This document shows, one piece after another, positions 35,068-43,139 of a stretch of 64,000 nucleotides of DNA (its first letter is position 1; every line of letters begins with the position of its first letter). The translations under genes and the position numbers were made by a program. The notes under the pieces were generated by a model, which saw only the letters and a program-made list of their open reading frames with translations, did not search any database and had not been told where the DNA came from. This DNA is from Paenibacillus glycanilyticus (lineage in GTDB: Bacteria; Bacillota; Bacilli; Paenibacillales; Paenibacillaceae), in contig NZ_JAMBNP010000004.1 of assembly GCF_023715145.1 (NCBI RefSeq), positions 248,001-312,000 of the forward strand, read 5' to 3'.

Positions 35068-35766
35068 TCAGGAAGATACAATTTCCGATTCGAGTACGTA
35101 GCCGCTGCCCCGCACTGCGCTAATCAGGAAGGTGTCTTTGCCGTATTTTTTGCGCACCCGGTAGATCAAAGCGTTTAATTCATCAAGCGTTACGTCCGGA
35201 ATGCCCTCTTCCCCAGCCAAACGTTCGGGCCATACCGTCATTTTGATGTCTTCAAGCGGCACAAGCTTATTCGCGTTCTCGTGCAGCAGACGAATCAGCA
35301 AATATTCTTTTTCCGACATCGGAATTCGCTGCCCTTCCACCACGCACTCCCTCTTCTCCCAATGAATCGTCAGAGGAAGACCCGGGATCTCCAATTGTCT
35401 CGTGACGCTGAGCGGTTCAAGCTCAAGGGTCTGATCCGCGAACATATATGAAAAGTGAAGGACACTCATTCCGTTAGCCAATTTGATGATGTCAAAATTG
35501 TTAAGCGGATAAGGGCGGTGCGGCTTAACCCGCTCCCCGTTAAGCTCGGTTCCATGGCGGCTGCCCTTGTCGTACAGCACGGCTTTGTCATGCTCTTTGC
35601 GTATAACGACATGCTGACGGGAAATAAACGGATTGGTAAAGGCGATATCCGGAGTCAACTGATTGGATAACCGGCCGATGGCCGTCTCATCCTCATTCAA
35701 ATTCACGATCGTCCCCGCTCGGTAAGGTTCGCCGCGAATGATATATAGGCATGCAAAGTTGTCCAC
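35068..35766 (-). CDS. FHA domain plus winged-helix transcriptional regulator
   Basis: 232 residues. FHA domain at about 15-100 with the phosphothreonine-binding residues in IGR, FISRQHVVI and KGSRHGTELNG. An OmpR-type winged helix occupies about 135-228 (MSEKEYLLIRLLHENANKLV, then NALIYRVRKKYG and AVRGSGYVL). There is no receiver domain, so the input should be a Thr-phosphorylated partner, plausibly a PrkC-type kinase substrate. It is co-transcribed with the MurA paralogue 21 bp downstream and may regulate that operon. Similar FHA-wHTH proteins are reported in Bacillota, but the function here is inferred. Confidence 0.85.
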   Translation of the reverse strand: MDNFACLYIIRGEPYRAGTIVNLNEDETAIGRLSNQLTPDIAFTNPFISRQHVVIRKEHDKAVLYDKGSRHGTELNGERVKPHRPYPLNNFDIIKLANGMSVLHFSYMFADQTLELEPLSVTRQLEIPGLPLTIHWEKRECVVEGQRIPMSEKEYLLIRLLHENANKLVPLEDIKMTVWPERLAGEEGIPDVTLDELNALIYRVRKKYGKDTFLISAVRGSGYVLESEIVSS

Positions 35767-35908
35767 TATAAGTTCCTCCGTATTCGATGACAGGCTGTCA
35801 CCGGAAATGACTCCATTAGATATCGTAACTCAAACAGGGCCTGATTAAAACCTCCCCGCACTGACGGCGCGCTTATTTTTCAGTAATGCGAATACAGTCA
35901 GTTAACGA

Positions 35909-35932
35909 AAAAGAGCCGCAGGATGCGACTCC
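35909..35932 (-). terminator. terminator after the PH-like membrane protein gene
   Basis: Minus strand AGTCGCA/TGCGGCT stem (one G-U pair) followed by CTTTTTCG, just after the stop at 35938. Confidence 0.7.
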
Positions 35933-35937
35933 GACAT

Positions 35938-36417
35938 TTACAGCCATGTCATGAAATCTTGGTTGACGATCTTTATCCGGTTGGTTTCTGCCCAGCTTTG
36001 TATATCCGAGATGCCCTGATCTTCATTCTCCGAGAATTTGAAGCATAGTTTTAAGGGCACAACCTTCTTGCCTATTGGTTTAATCCCGATAACGGGTCTG
36101 AAATAACCCATTTTCATGACAACCTTAACCTCATTGGCTTGAATAGTCCGGCCATTGACTGTGATTTCATCCGGATTCATGTATAATTCCGTTGGTTTCT
36201 TAAAGCCTCTATATAGAGTTAATATTAGAGAACCATAATACATTAGTAACAATAGAGTTTGAAAAAAAAGAACAATAATATCCTCGGTGTCTTTGTCGTT
36301 CCATGCTTCATGGCTCCATGAACGAATGACCATATAGCTCCATACCAAACTAATTAGAGAAAAAGCTATTAAATTTCTTATTCTGAAAGGACGTTTTACG
36401 GAATGAATAATGGGCAA
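35938..36417 (-). CDS. membrane protein with cytosolic beta-rich (PH-like) tail
   Basis: 159 residues. Two membrane helices (about 13-31 and 45-66) are followed by a roughly 90-residue soluble part with strand-rich pattern (LYMNPDEITVNGRTI, VKVVMKMGYFRPVIGIKPIG) and a closing helix. This is the layout of bacterial PH-domain membrane proteins. Function unknown. It sits between the FHA-MurA operon and cluster 3, with its own terminator. The start ATG at 36417 is preceded by GAGGGGAACC at good spacing. Confidence 0.65.
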   Translation of the reverse strand: MPIIHSVKRPFRIRNLIAFSLISLVWSYMVIRSWSHEAWNDKDTEDIIVLFFQTLLLLMYYGSLILTLYRGFKKPTELYMNPDEITVNGRTIQANEVKVVMKMGYFRPVIGIKPIGKKVVPLKLCFKFSENEDQGISDIQSWAETNRIKIVNQDFMTWL

Positions 36418-36504
36418 TGCGGTTCCCCTCCACCATTGTTTTCGTTATCCAGCAAATCCCACTCGCATTTCCATTATCCCGCCTTTCTGCGGAAAACGCA
36501 AAAA

Positions 36505-36526
36505 ATCCGCGCTTAGCGCGGATCTG
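36505..36526 (-). terminator. terminator of ger cluster 3
   Basis: Minus strand ATCCGCGCTAAGCGCGGAT palindrome followed by TTTTTTGCG, a few bases beyond the gerC stop. Confidence 0.85.
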
Positions 36527-36530
36527 CTGA

Positions 36531-37688
36531 TTAAGGCTCCATATCGTACATCCCGGAATGAGCGAGATTAACGGTAACCTTCACACTTCGTAAAGAATCC
36601 TCCGTTAAGATCAATCCGTTGTTCGCGCTTGAAGCGGCTGTCAAGGATTTCCAAGCACTTGGATCCCGCCTGTACAGGTATTGCCCAAAACCAAAGACAT
36701 CCGAATGATTCGCAATACCTGTCCGATAGGTTTGAATGACCTCTTCTTGAATGGCTTTCTCGGCGATCTCCTTAAATTGCTTAACCGCGGACGGCGCCAA
36801 TACCTCTTCAACAATCCCGGTAAACTTTAAACCTATCGTTATCTCGGGTTTGCCCTCCCGGATCGCAACCTCAGTTTTTTTCTTAGGTTTTAATATTAAT
36901 ACGGAGCCAATTCTTTTGCCCTCCCGAATAATTGGAAGGACGGCACGTCTTGTCTTGCTGTTCACCCATCTCACGCCGTCCAGCTGCTTTTCGGTGAACT
37001 TTTTCTCCGCATACCCCTTGTTCAGAACATAGGCACCGTCCATTTGCAGAACCGTCTGAGACTTTTTATCGTCCTCCCACGTGTTTGGTTTCAAGATAAG
37101 CAACGGGATGAGATCGGTCTCCCCATGTTCTTCCGCATTGGCCAAGACAGTACTGAGCCGAATCGGCGGAATGAAGGACAACTGATTATGGAGTACTTTT
37201 GGATTATGCAAAAGGTTAGAAATAGGCGACATATTAAAGAAGGTCGAATACTTGAACAGCTCGTTGATCGGTTCGCGCGAGCCAAAAACCCACGAGTTAT
37301 AACGAATCTGCGGGAATCGCGGGATCGAATCAAAAAAAGTGTTGATCTCCTTTTTCAGAACGGCTTCACTAAACACGATAGCCATTAGATGGTCCCAATA
37401 CAGGTTCTGCTGAGACGTTTTATATAATTCATTAATCGCTTCGTACAGCGTTTCTCCCTCGCTGTTCCCGATCCATACCTTCGAACGATCGCCGGACGGA
37501 CTTTCATCCTTGCTGCCCATATCCCCGAAATCCATTAATTCTACATAAACTTTATACTTGCCCTCTTTATAATCGATGCCCATTGCGGTGACAAAATTGT
37601 AGTCGGATACGGTCTTTACATCCCAGCATCCTGTAAGCACAAGACTTGCACTGATCAGTAGCATAACGACTCCGACTAACTTCTTCAC
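36531..37688 (-). CDS. gerC: spore germination receptor lipoprotein, cluster 3
   Basis: 385 residues, GerAC/GerKC family. Signal peptide with lipobox LVLTGCWDVK (Cys21). C-terminal family part: HSDVFGFGQYLYRRDPSAWK, then VKVTVNLAHSGM. GTG start overlaps the gerA stop as GTGA, with AAAGGAGGGAG just upstream, so translation is coupled. Last gene of the B-A-C cluster, ended by the terminator at 36505-36526. Confidence 0.92.
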   Translation of the reverse strand: MKKLVGVVMLLISASLVLTGCWDVKTVSDYNFVTAMGIDYKEGKYKVYVELMDFGDMGSKDESPSGDRSKVWIGNSEGETLYEAINELYKTSQQNLYWDHLMAIVFSEAVLKKEINTFFDSIPRFPQIRYNSWVFGSREPINELFKYSTFFNMSPISNLLHNPKVLHNQLSFIPPIRLSTVLANAEEHGETDLIPLLILKPNTWEDDKKSQTVLQMDGAYVLNKGYAEKKFTEKQLDGVRWVNSKTRRAVLPIIREGKRIGSVLILKPKKKTEVAIREGKPEITIGLKFTGIVEEVLAPSAVKQFKEIAEKAIQEEVIQTYRTGIANHSDVFGFGQYLYRRDPSAWKSLTAASSANNGLILTEDSLRSVKVTVNLAHSGMYDMEP

Positions 37689-39139
37689 TTCTCTCCCTCC
37701 TTTCGATCCAAATCCTGCGGACTATAAATAAGCGGTCTTGTTCTAACCATATTTCTTGGTTTCGAGAACAGCGCCATAAGCATGTCTTTGAAGACGGGCG
37801 GCGACATGGGTGCCAGATAAGGCACGCCGAAGGATTGCATTCTGGACAAGTAAATGAGCAAGGCAAACATGCCCCAGAAAAAGCCGTACATCCCGAGGAA
37901 TGATGAACAAGCCAGAATAAACAAACGGAGTAATGTGACCAGGCCGCTTAGCGACTGATTAACCAGCGTATAGGTCGAGACCATCGACAGAGCGGTTACC
38001 ACCAGCATGGCCGAAGAGGTTAAACCGGCGTCTATCGCGGCTTGACCGATGAAGAGTCCCCCTACGACGGTAACCGTCTGACCAACTCCCTTCGGCAGCC
38101 GGATGCCTGCCTCCCGGAATAATTCAAACGTGATCTGCATCAAAAATGCCTCCAAAGGCGCGGGGATGGGCAAACCCTTGCTTACATTGATCACGGTTGC
38201 CAGCGTGGTAATCGGAATTTGATCCAGATGAAACGACGTAAGCGCAACATAGAAGCCTGGAACAAATATGCCGATGAACAGTCCTAAATATCTTAAGAAG
38301 GATTCACAAGCCACAAAGATATAGGAAGCGTGAATATCTTCGGGCGTCTTCAATAATGCCGACAAAGTTGCTGGGGCAATAAGCACCATAGGCGTTCCGT
38401 CCACGATAATGACGAATCGCCCTCTAAGAATCGCTTCAACCGCAAAATCCGGCCTTCCGATATAATCAATCGACGGGAATAGCTTGAATGGAGAATCCGA
38501 AATATACTCTGCGAGCTCTTCACTGCTGACTAACGCGTCGACATCAATTTTCCGGAGCCTTTTACGGGCGGTCTCCAGAATTTTCGGGTTAATAATGTCG
38601 CTTTCGTACAAAAGCGACACCTTGGTACGGCTTCTGCGGCCGATTACAAAGCTTTCGCAGCACATGGTTCTCGTACGAAGCCGCTTGCGGATTAAAGCAA
38701 TATTCGTTGAGATTTGCTCGGTAAAGCCGTCGCGAGGCCCCTTAACCGATACTTCCGTATTGGACTCCTGCGGCTGCCGCTGCGGAGGGTTCGAGATATC
38801 CAGCGAATAAAGCTTTTCGATATGGTCAAAGATCACGAGCAGCTTCCCGGAGAAGATCTCGTCCACGATGCTTTGCTGCTCCTTCTCAAGCGGCGTGAAT
38901 GAAAGGTTCCCCAGAATGTCGGATTCCACTTGATTAACGGACAGCTTTTCTAATTGAGGAATAATCGATTGATCAATGAGTTTGTCGTCGGACAAGCCCT
39001 CGCAATAAACAAACAATACACCCCATCGTTCATCCTCGTTCACAAGCTGTACATGCCGGAAAATAACGTCCGAGCAGTTCTCAAACCATTGCCGCAAGGA
39101 GGATTCAATTGGTTGTATTTGATTTGGATACATGGCCAT
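37685..39139 (-). CDS. gerA: spore germination receptor subunit A, cluster 3
   Basis: 484 residues from the ATG at 39139, chosen for AGAGGGGGAATC upstream; the longer reading to 39175 lies wholly inside gerB. Cytosolic domain with the family motif VKGPRDGFTEQISTNIALIR. Membrane half with GFYVALTSFHLDQIPITTLA and FREAGIRLPKGVGQTVTVVG. Closest to canonical GerKA proteins. It starts inside the 3' end of gerB (35-bp overlap) and ends overlapping gerC, so all three are coupled. Confidence 0.93.
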   Translation of the reverse strand: MAMYPNQIQPIESSLRQWFENCSDVIFRHVQLVNEDERWGVLFVYCEGLSDDKLIDQSIIPQLEKLSVNQVESDILGNLSFTPLEKEQQSIVDEIFSGKLLVIFDHIEKLYSLDISNPPQRQPQESNTEVSVKGPRDGFTEQISTNIALIRKRLRTRTMCCESFVIGRRSRTKVSLLYESDIINPKILETARKRLRKIDVDALVSSEELAEYISDSPFKLFPSIDYIGRPDFAVEAILRGRFVIIVDGTPMVLIAPATLSALLKTPEDIHASYIFVACESFLRYLGLFIGIFVPGFYVALTSFHLDQIPITTLATVINVSKGLPIPAPLEAFLMQITFELFREAGIRLPKGVGQTVTVVGGLFIGQAAIDAGLTSSAMLVVTALSMVSTYTLVNQSLSGLVTLLRLFILACSSFLGMYGFFWGMFALLIYLSRMQSFGVPYLAPMSPPVFKDMLMALFSKPRNMVRTRPLIYSPQDLDRKEGEK

Positions 39140-40223
39140 GATTCCCCCTCTCTCTAACGCGAACAATAACGGCAAATAACAGAAGCAGACCTAATACGGC
39201 AAAGACCAGGATCAAGGCAATTTTGTAAAAGAACACCCGCAGAAACCACACGAACATGGGATCATTGATTGGAAAAAGCGGGGTGATCAATATAAGCAGC
39301 GTTAGGGAAAGGAGTGCGATAGTGCGGGAGCGCCTGCCTTTGAAATGGAACAGCTCAACGATGATATACATGCACAGCGACAAGCGGATAAAGGCTCCGC
39401 TCAGCCATTCATAGATCGATAGAAAATCAAGGTGAGCCACATTCTTGCCCAAAGAAACGAGTCCCCACTGTTCGAACGTTGGATACCGCTGAAGAGCAAC
39501 CTCTCCTGGCGAGAAGTTCGTAATAATATCGAGCAAGGTACCCAGCACGAGTCCGATCTGGACGACGACCAGCAGCAGCACAAAGCCCGGACGAACCTTG
39601 GTTTGAATATGATGCTGAATAAGCAGAAGGATCACAATTTCCATCACCGTATGCGTGGAGAATAAGCTTCCTTGCATGACAGGGGCAAAGCCATTCTCCA
39701 GTACGGGCATGACATACTGATAGTTCTTATACTGCAGATTGACGAGTAACAAGAAGATTTCCAGCAGAATGAAAAACGGAAGCAGCACGCCTGCGCATAC
39801 GGTAATCGACCAGAAGCCCGCTTGCGCTGCCAAGTAGCATAGCATGGTCAGAGAAGCGGCAATCACAAACCGCGGCGTCTCCTGCAGAAAGGTCGTATCC
39901 ACCCAATTCGTTGTATCCTTTAGCGTAATTAAGCCGTCGGACAATAGGTAGATAATAAACGGCAATGCGACCATCCAGCCGGCAAACGAACCAAAATGGC
40001 GTTTTACCCAAGGGATAATCGACTCGTTTTTTGTAGCGTTCATAATAAATTGAAGCATAAGTACAAGGATTACCCCCGGCACGATGGCCATAACAACGCT
40101 GATCCAGGAATCCCTGCCGGATACTTTTAAGATGAGCGGAATAAGGGTGGACTGATTCGTGACGGCCGATGTGATAACAAGCAATAGAAAAGCCTGCACG
40201 AGTGAAATCTTGAACGTATTCAT
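39105..40223 (-). CDS. gerB: spore germination receptor permease subunit, cluster 3
   Basis: 372 residues, ten-helix GerB family. Landmarks: VQAFLLLVITSAVTNQSTLI at the N-terminus, FSPGEVALQRYPTFEQW, and LDFLSIYEWLSGAFIRLSLC in the second half. It is the first gene of the cluster, giving the order B-A-C rather than the usual A-B-C. Its last about 12 codons overlap gerA. A good forespore-type promoter candidate lies at 40255-40285. Confidence 0.91.
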   Translation of the reverse strand: MNTFKISLVQAFLLLVITSAVTNQSTLIPLILKVSGRDSWISVVMAIVPGVILVLMLQFIMNATKNESIIPWVKRHFGSFAGWMVALPFIIYLLSDGLITLKDTTNWVDTTFLQETPRFVIAASLTMLCYLAAQAGFWSITVCAGVLLPFFILLEIFLLLVNLQYKNYQYVMPVLENGFAPVMQGSLFSTHTVMEIVILLLIQHHIQTKVRPGFVLLLVVVQIGLVLGTLLDIITNFSPGEVALQRYPTFEQWGLVSLGKNVAHLDFLSIYEWLSGAFIRLSLCMYIIVELFHFKGRRSRTIALLSLTLLILITPLFPINDPMFVWFLRVFFYKIALILVFAVLGLLLLFAVIVRVRERGNHGHVSKSNTTN

Positions 40224-40254
40224 CCATACACACCTTTATTACAGAATTTTTTTG

Positions 40255-40285
40255 TAGTATTTTCCACCTTCCATAAATTTATCCA
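40255..40285 (-). promoter_or_regulatory. candidate sigma-G promoter for ger cluster 3
   Basis: Minus strand TGGATA, 18 bp, AATACTA: 5 of 6 and 6 of 7 matches to the forespore consensus TGAATA/CATACTA, 32 bp upstream of the gerB start. Same spacing as the candidate in front of cluster 1. Confidence 0.55.
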
Positions 40286-40326
40286 ACTACCCGCCATTCT
40301 CTGCGATCTGATTAAACTCCTTAACC

Positions 40327-40360
40327 ATAAAAAAACGGATACCCCTAAGGTATCCGCTCG
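40327..40360 (-). terminator. terminator of the hxlR-type gene
   Basis: Minus strand CGGATACC...GGTATCCG stem followed by seven T, ten bases after the stop codon. Confidence 0.85.
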
Positions 40361-40369
40361 TTAAATAGA

Positions 40370-40747
40370 TCAGGTTAATCCTTTCTTCCGTGCTTCTTCC
40401 CCTTGCTGCGTTTCATCCATAAATGCCAAATGCTTGAAGCCCCATCCGCACATGTCTGACAGAACTGAGCTGAGTGAGCGGCCATGCTCCGATAACTCAT
40501 ACTCGACCTTGGGAGGAATCTCCTGATACACCTTTCGCAGGATAAGTCCATCCTTCTCCAACTCGCGAAGCTGATTCGTCAGCATCCCTTGCGTCACGTT
40601 CGGCAGCATCCGCCTCAGCTCTCCGAACCGCTTTGTTCCTTCATACAGCAGAATAAACAAGATTAACGGCTTCCACTTCCCTCCAATAGCTTGAAGCGTG
40701 GCGATTATTCCTTCCGTGGAAGATGGCCTGTTGCCGATCGGGTCCAT
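40370..40747 (-). CDS. HxlR family winged-helix regulator
   Basis: 125 residues from the ATG at 40747, which has GGAGGAG upstream; the ATG at 40759 overlaps that site. HxlR-type winged helix: AIGGKWKPLILFILLYEGTK, then FGELRRMLPNVTQGMLTNQL and VYQEIPPKVEYELSEHGRSL. It lacks the conserved N-terminal Cys of redox-sensing members. The divergent quinone reductase gene, with palindromes between them, is its likely target. Confidence 0.88.
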   Translation of the reverse strand: MDPIGNRPSSTEGIIATLQAIGGKWKPLILFILLYEGTKRFGELRRMLPNVTQGMLTNQLRELEKDGLILRKVYQEIPPKVEYELSEHGRSLSSVLSDMCGWGFKHLAFMDETQQGEEARKKGLT

Positions 40748-40814
40748 AAGCTCCTCCATTTCCGTTTCTTACGATGATTTTTATTATAACAGAGGTTCAA
40801 GCAACAACAAGATG

Positions 40815-40854
40815 GTACGGTATACCGTACTAAGTACGGAAAAAGAGCGTACTT
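40815..40854. promoter_or_regulatory. palindromic operator pair between hxlR-type and reductase genes
   Basis: GTACGGTATACCGTAC (40815-40830) is a perfect 16-bp palindrome. AGTACG and CGTACT (40834-40854) form a second, spaced palindrome of the same half-site. HxlR proteins bind such GTAC-type sites. Confidence 0.65.
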
Positions 40855-40912
40855 TTCAGATCCGGCATCATGCTCAATAATGGGTGTATTCTATTCGAAA
40901 GGAAGTTTTAGA

Positions 40913-41455
40913 ATGAAAATTCTCGTCATTGCCGCCCATCCCCAATTAAACGCCTCCCGTGCCAATAAAGCCTTCTTGAAAGGCCTCAGCAAGTACAGCC
41001 AAGACATTCATGTCCATGATCTGTATCAGTTATATCCGAATTGGATTATCGACGTGGAAAAGGAACAGCAGCTCTTGCTGCAGTATGACCGGATTGTGCT
41101 CCAATTCCCCTTCTATTGGTACAGCTGCCCGCCGCTATTGAAAAAATGGCTCGAAGAGGTGATGGCACATGGCTGGGCATACGGTCCTGGAGGCGATCAA
41201 CTGATCGGGAAAGAATTTCTCGTTGCCACCACAACGGGCGGTACTGAGAAGGCATACCGTTCGGGAGGAGATAATCAGTTCACCATCAGCGAATTTCTGC
41301 GGCCGCTCGAACGTACCATTACCAGATGCAACGGCACGTATTTACCGGCTTTCGTAAGCTATGCGGTCATGACGGCGACTGATGAGACTTTGGCAGAGGA
41401 AGCCATCCGTTATGCGGAGCATATCCGAACTCCCCTTCCAGTACTTGTTCATTAA
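40913..41455 (+). CDS. NAD(P)H-dependent quinone reductase, flavodoxin-2 fold
   Basis: 180 residues from the ATG at 40913 (GAAAGGAAG upstream). Flavodoxin-2/NQO1-type FMN or FAD oxidoreductase of the YwrO/KefF group: N-terminal KILVIAAHPQLNASRANKAF phosphate-binding strand and loop, LQFPFYWYSCPPLLKKWLEE at 61-80, and GKEFLVATTTGG. It reduces quinones or similar electrophiles with two electrons. Divergent from the HxlR-type repressor and probably induced by its effector. Confidence 0.88.
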   Translation: MKILVIAAHPQLNASRANKAFLKGLSKYSQDIHVHDLYQLYPNWIIDVEKEQQLLLQYDRIVLQFPFYWYSCPPLLKKWLEEVMAHGWAYGPGGDQLIGKEFLVATTTGGTEKAYRSGGDNQFTISEFLRPLERTITRCNGTYLPAFVSYAVMTATDETLAEEAIRYAEHIRTPLPVLVH

Positions 41456-41483
41456 TGCGAGGACGGACCGGGATAAAAAGAAA

Positions 41484-41508
41484 AAGCCGCCAATTCAGCG
41501 GCTTTTCT
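41484..41508. terminator. bidirectional terminator
   Basis: AAAAAGCCGC...GCGGCTTTT stem with A and T runs on both sides, between the convergent reductase gene and the sigma factor gene. Confidence 0.8.
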
Positions 41509-41518
41509 ACATATACAA

Positions 41519-42238
41519 TCAAGCGGCAAGCTGCATCGATGGCACGGAGCCGCCGCGTCGAATCGACGAACCGGAAGCACGTAATCTTCTGCTCTGCAGC
41601 ACGGCGATTGCCGGGGCGGGCTCCAGTTCCCCATGCTGTACGAGTGTCAGCATCGTCTCAATGTCGCCTCCCTCATAAGCGATTGCCAAGGTCCGCAAGA
41701 CATCGCGAAGCCCTTCGTCTTTTGGAGCTGCCAAAGACCCCTTCTCAATGGCTTGCCTAACGGAAGGCAATGAAGCGCGAGCGCGATGCAGGGCTGCTTT
41801 GACGGCACCTTCTGTTATTCCCAGCCTTAAAGCGGTTTCCTGAGCGGAGTACCCGTACACGTCCCGCAAAAGAAATACGGCCCGCTGAAGCGGGGACAAG
41901 AAGGTCATGATCGCCTGCATCGCTATTTCCATTCCGATCTGGCTGTCATCCGGCATGGCGTGGTGCTTGGCGGAGTCTTGAACAGATTTCAGCATTCGCG
42001 CATGCGTGGATTGTTTTCTTATACGGTCAATCCAAGTGTTCCGAGCTATCCTAAGCAAATAAGCTTCAGGATTAGCATGCGAGAGCGGCTGCAACGAATC
42101 CACCGCCTTAAGCCACGCCTCCTGAGCTAAATCCTCCGCTTCCACCCGGGACTTCGTCAATTTAAGACAGTAGCGGCTTAGCATTACTTGCAGCCGTTCA
42201 AGCTCTTTATCTTCCTTTTCCATTATCGCTTCAATCAT
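41519..42238 (-). CDS. ECF-type RNA polymerase sigma factor with C-terminal extension
   Basis: 239 residues from the ATG at 42238, eight bases after GGAGG. Region 2 (SRVEAEDLAQEAWLKAVDSL, then YLLRIARNTWIDRIRK) and region 4 (LQRAVFLLRDVYGYSAQETA, then LGITEGAVKAALHRAR) are clear. About 75 residues follow region 4, more than in simple ECF factors. This resembles the start of a regulatory SnoaL-like extension, but is too short for a full domain. No anti-sigma gene is adjacent. It is divergent from a ClpP paralogue, which may be its target. Confidence 0.85.
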   Translation of the reverse strand: MIEAIMEKEDKELERLQVMLSRYCLKLTKSRVEAEDLAQEAWLKAVDSLQPLSHANPEAYLLRIARNTWIDRIRKQSTHARMLKSVQDSAKHHAMPDDSQIGMEIAMQAIMTFLSPLQRAVFLLRDVYGYSAQETALRLGITEGAVKAALHRARASLPSVRQAIEKGSLAAPKDEGLRDVLRTLAIAYEGGDIETMLTLVQHGELEPAPAIAVLQSRRLRASGSSIRRGGSVPSMQLAA

Positions 42239-42403
42239 CTCGGACACCTCCGTTGCTTCCTATTATACGCATCCTTAATTCAGTAAACGAGCGAAGCCTT
42301 GCGAAGGATACGCTGGAATCGAATATTTTTTTGGCGTATCCTTTCCGATCCCCTGTTCGTTGTTCAGATTGTAAGACACCAAACGAAGAAATGAGGGATT
42401 ACA

Positions 42404-42988
42404 ATGAGCAGCTTCATTCCATATGTGGTTGAACAATCCAATCGCGGGGAGCGTTCCTATGATATTTACTCCCGTTTGCTGAAGGACCGAATAGTCTTCC
42501 TGGGTTCAGCCATTGACGACCAGGTCGCAAATAGCATCGTTGCCCAGCTGCTGTTCCTTGCCGCCGAAGATCCTGACAAAGAAATCAGCCTTTATATCAA
42601 CTCGCCGGGAGGATCAACAACAGCGGGCTTTGCCATTTATGACACGATGCAATATATCAAGCCCGAAGTTCATACGATCTGCGTGGGTATGGCGGCTTCG
42701 TTCGCAGCTATCCTGCTGCTGTCCGGAGCAAAGGGCAAACGGTTCGCTCTTCCAAGCAGCGAGGTTATGATCCACCAGCCGCATGGCGGAGCCCAAGGTC
42801 AGGCAAGCGACATCGCAATCAGCGCAAAGAGAATCTTGAATACGAGAGCAAGGCTTAACCAGATTGCTGCCGACCGCACGGGCCAGCCTCTTGAGAAGAT
42901 CGAAAAGGATATGGACCGCGACTACTTCCTCTCCGCTCAGGAAGCTCTGGAATACGGCATTATCGACCAAGTCGTGCATACGGTTTAA
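42404..42988 (+). CDS. clpP: ATP-dependent Clp protease proteolytic subunit paralogue
   Basis: 194 residues, full-length ClpP. Catalytic Ser99 in [12 protein letters not shown], His124 in VMIHQPHGG, and Asp in MDRDYFLS. The loop around the serine differs from the usual GMAASMGAFLLA, and the handle and N-terminal regions are otherwise standard ([25 protein letters not shown]). This suggests a second, specialised ClpP. It works as a tetradecamer with Clp ATPases. Expressed divergently from an ECF sigma factor. Confidence 0.92.
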   Translation: MSSFIPYVVEQSNRGERSYDIYSRLLKDRIVFLGSAIDDQVANSIVAQLLFLAAEDPDKEISLYINSPGGSTTAGFAIYDTMQYIKPEVHTICVGMAASFAAILLLSGAKGKRFALPSSEVMIHQPHGGAQGQASDIAISAKRILNTRARLNQIAADRTGQPLEKIEKDMDRDYFLSAQEALEYGIIDQVVHTV

Positions 42989-43000
42989 CGCTCCAAATTA

Positions 43001-43029
43001 ATAAAGCTGCCTGCAATGGGCAGCTTTTA
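43001..43029 (+). terminator. terminator of clpP
   Basis: AAAGCTGCC and GGGCAGCTTTT stem-loop with T-rich end, 13 bp after the clpP stop codon. Confidence 0.8.
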
Positions 43030-43036
43030 ATTATGA

Positions 43037-43134
43037 TCATGGAGCAGTGCCTACGCTTGACACATACCAGAATGGTCCGGCTTTTTTCAGATAAAATACG
43101 CTTACATCATCGTCTTTGAAGTTTGATAGCTTTC
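43037..43134 (-). pseudogene. short C-terminal gene relic
   Basis: A minus-strand frame ending in TGA at 43037-43039 reads NFKDDDVSVFYLKKAGPFWY and then VSSVGTAP, a convincing protein tail of about 30 residues with no start codon upstream (a TGA closes the frame near 43130). Probably the 3' end of a lost secreted protein or lipoprotein gene. Family not assigned. Confidence 0.3.
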
Positions 43135-43139
43135 ACCCC

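Noticed and set aside
35068..40223. A combined FHA-MurA-germination signalling system as one defined unit
   Set aside because: Adjacency with ger clusters is real, but separate promoters and terminators lie between them and no shared motif links them, so I keep the FHA-MurA operon and the ger clusters as separate observations.
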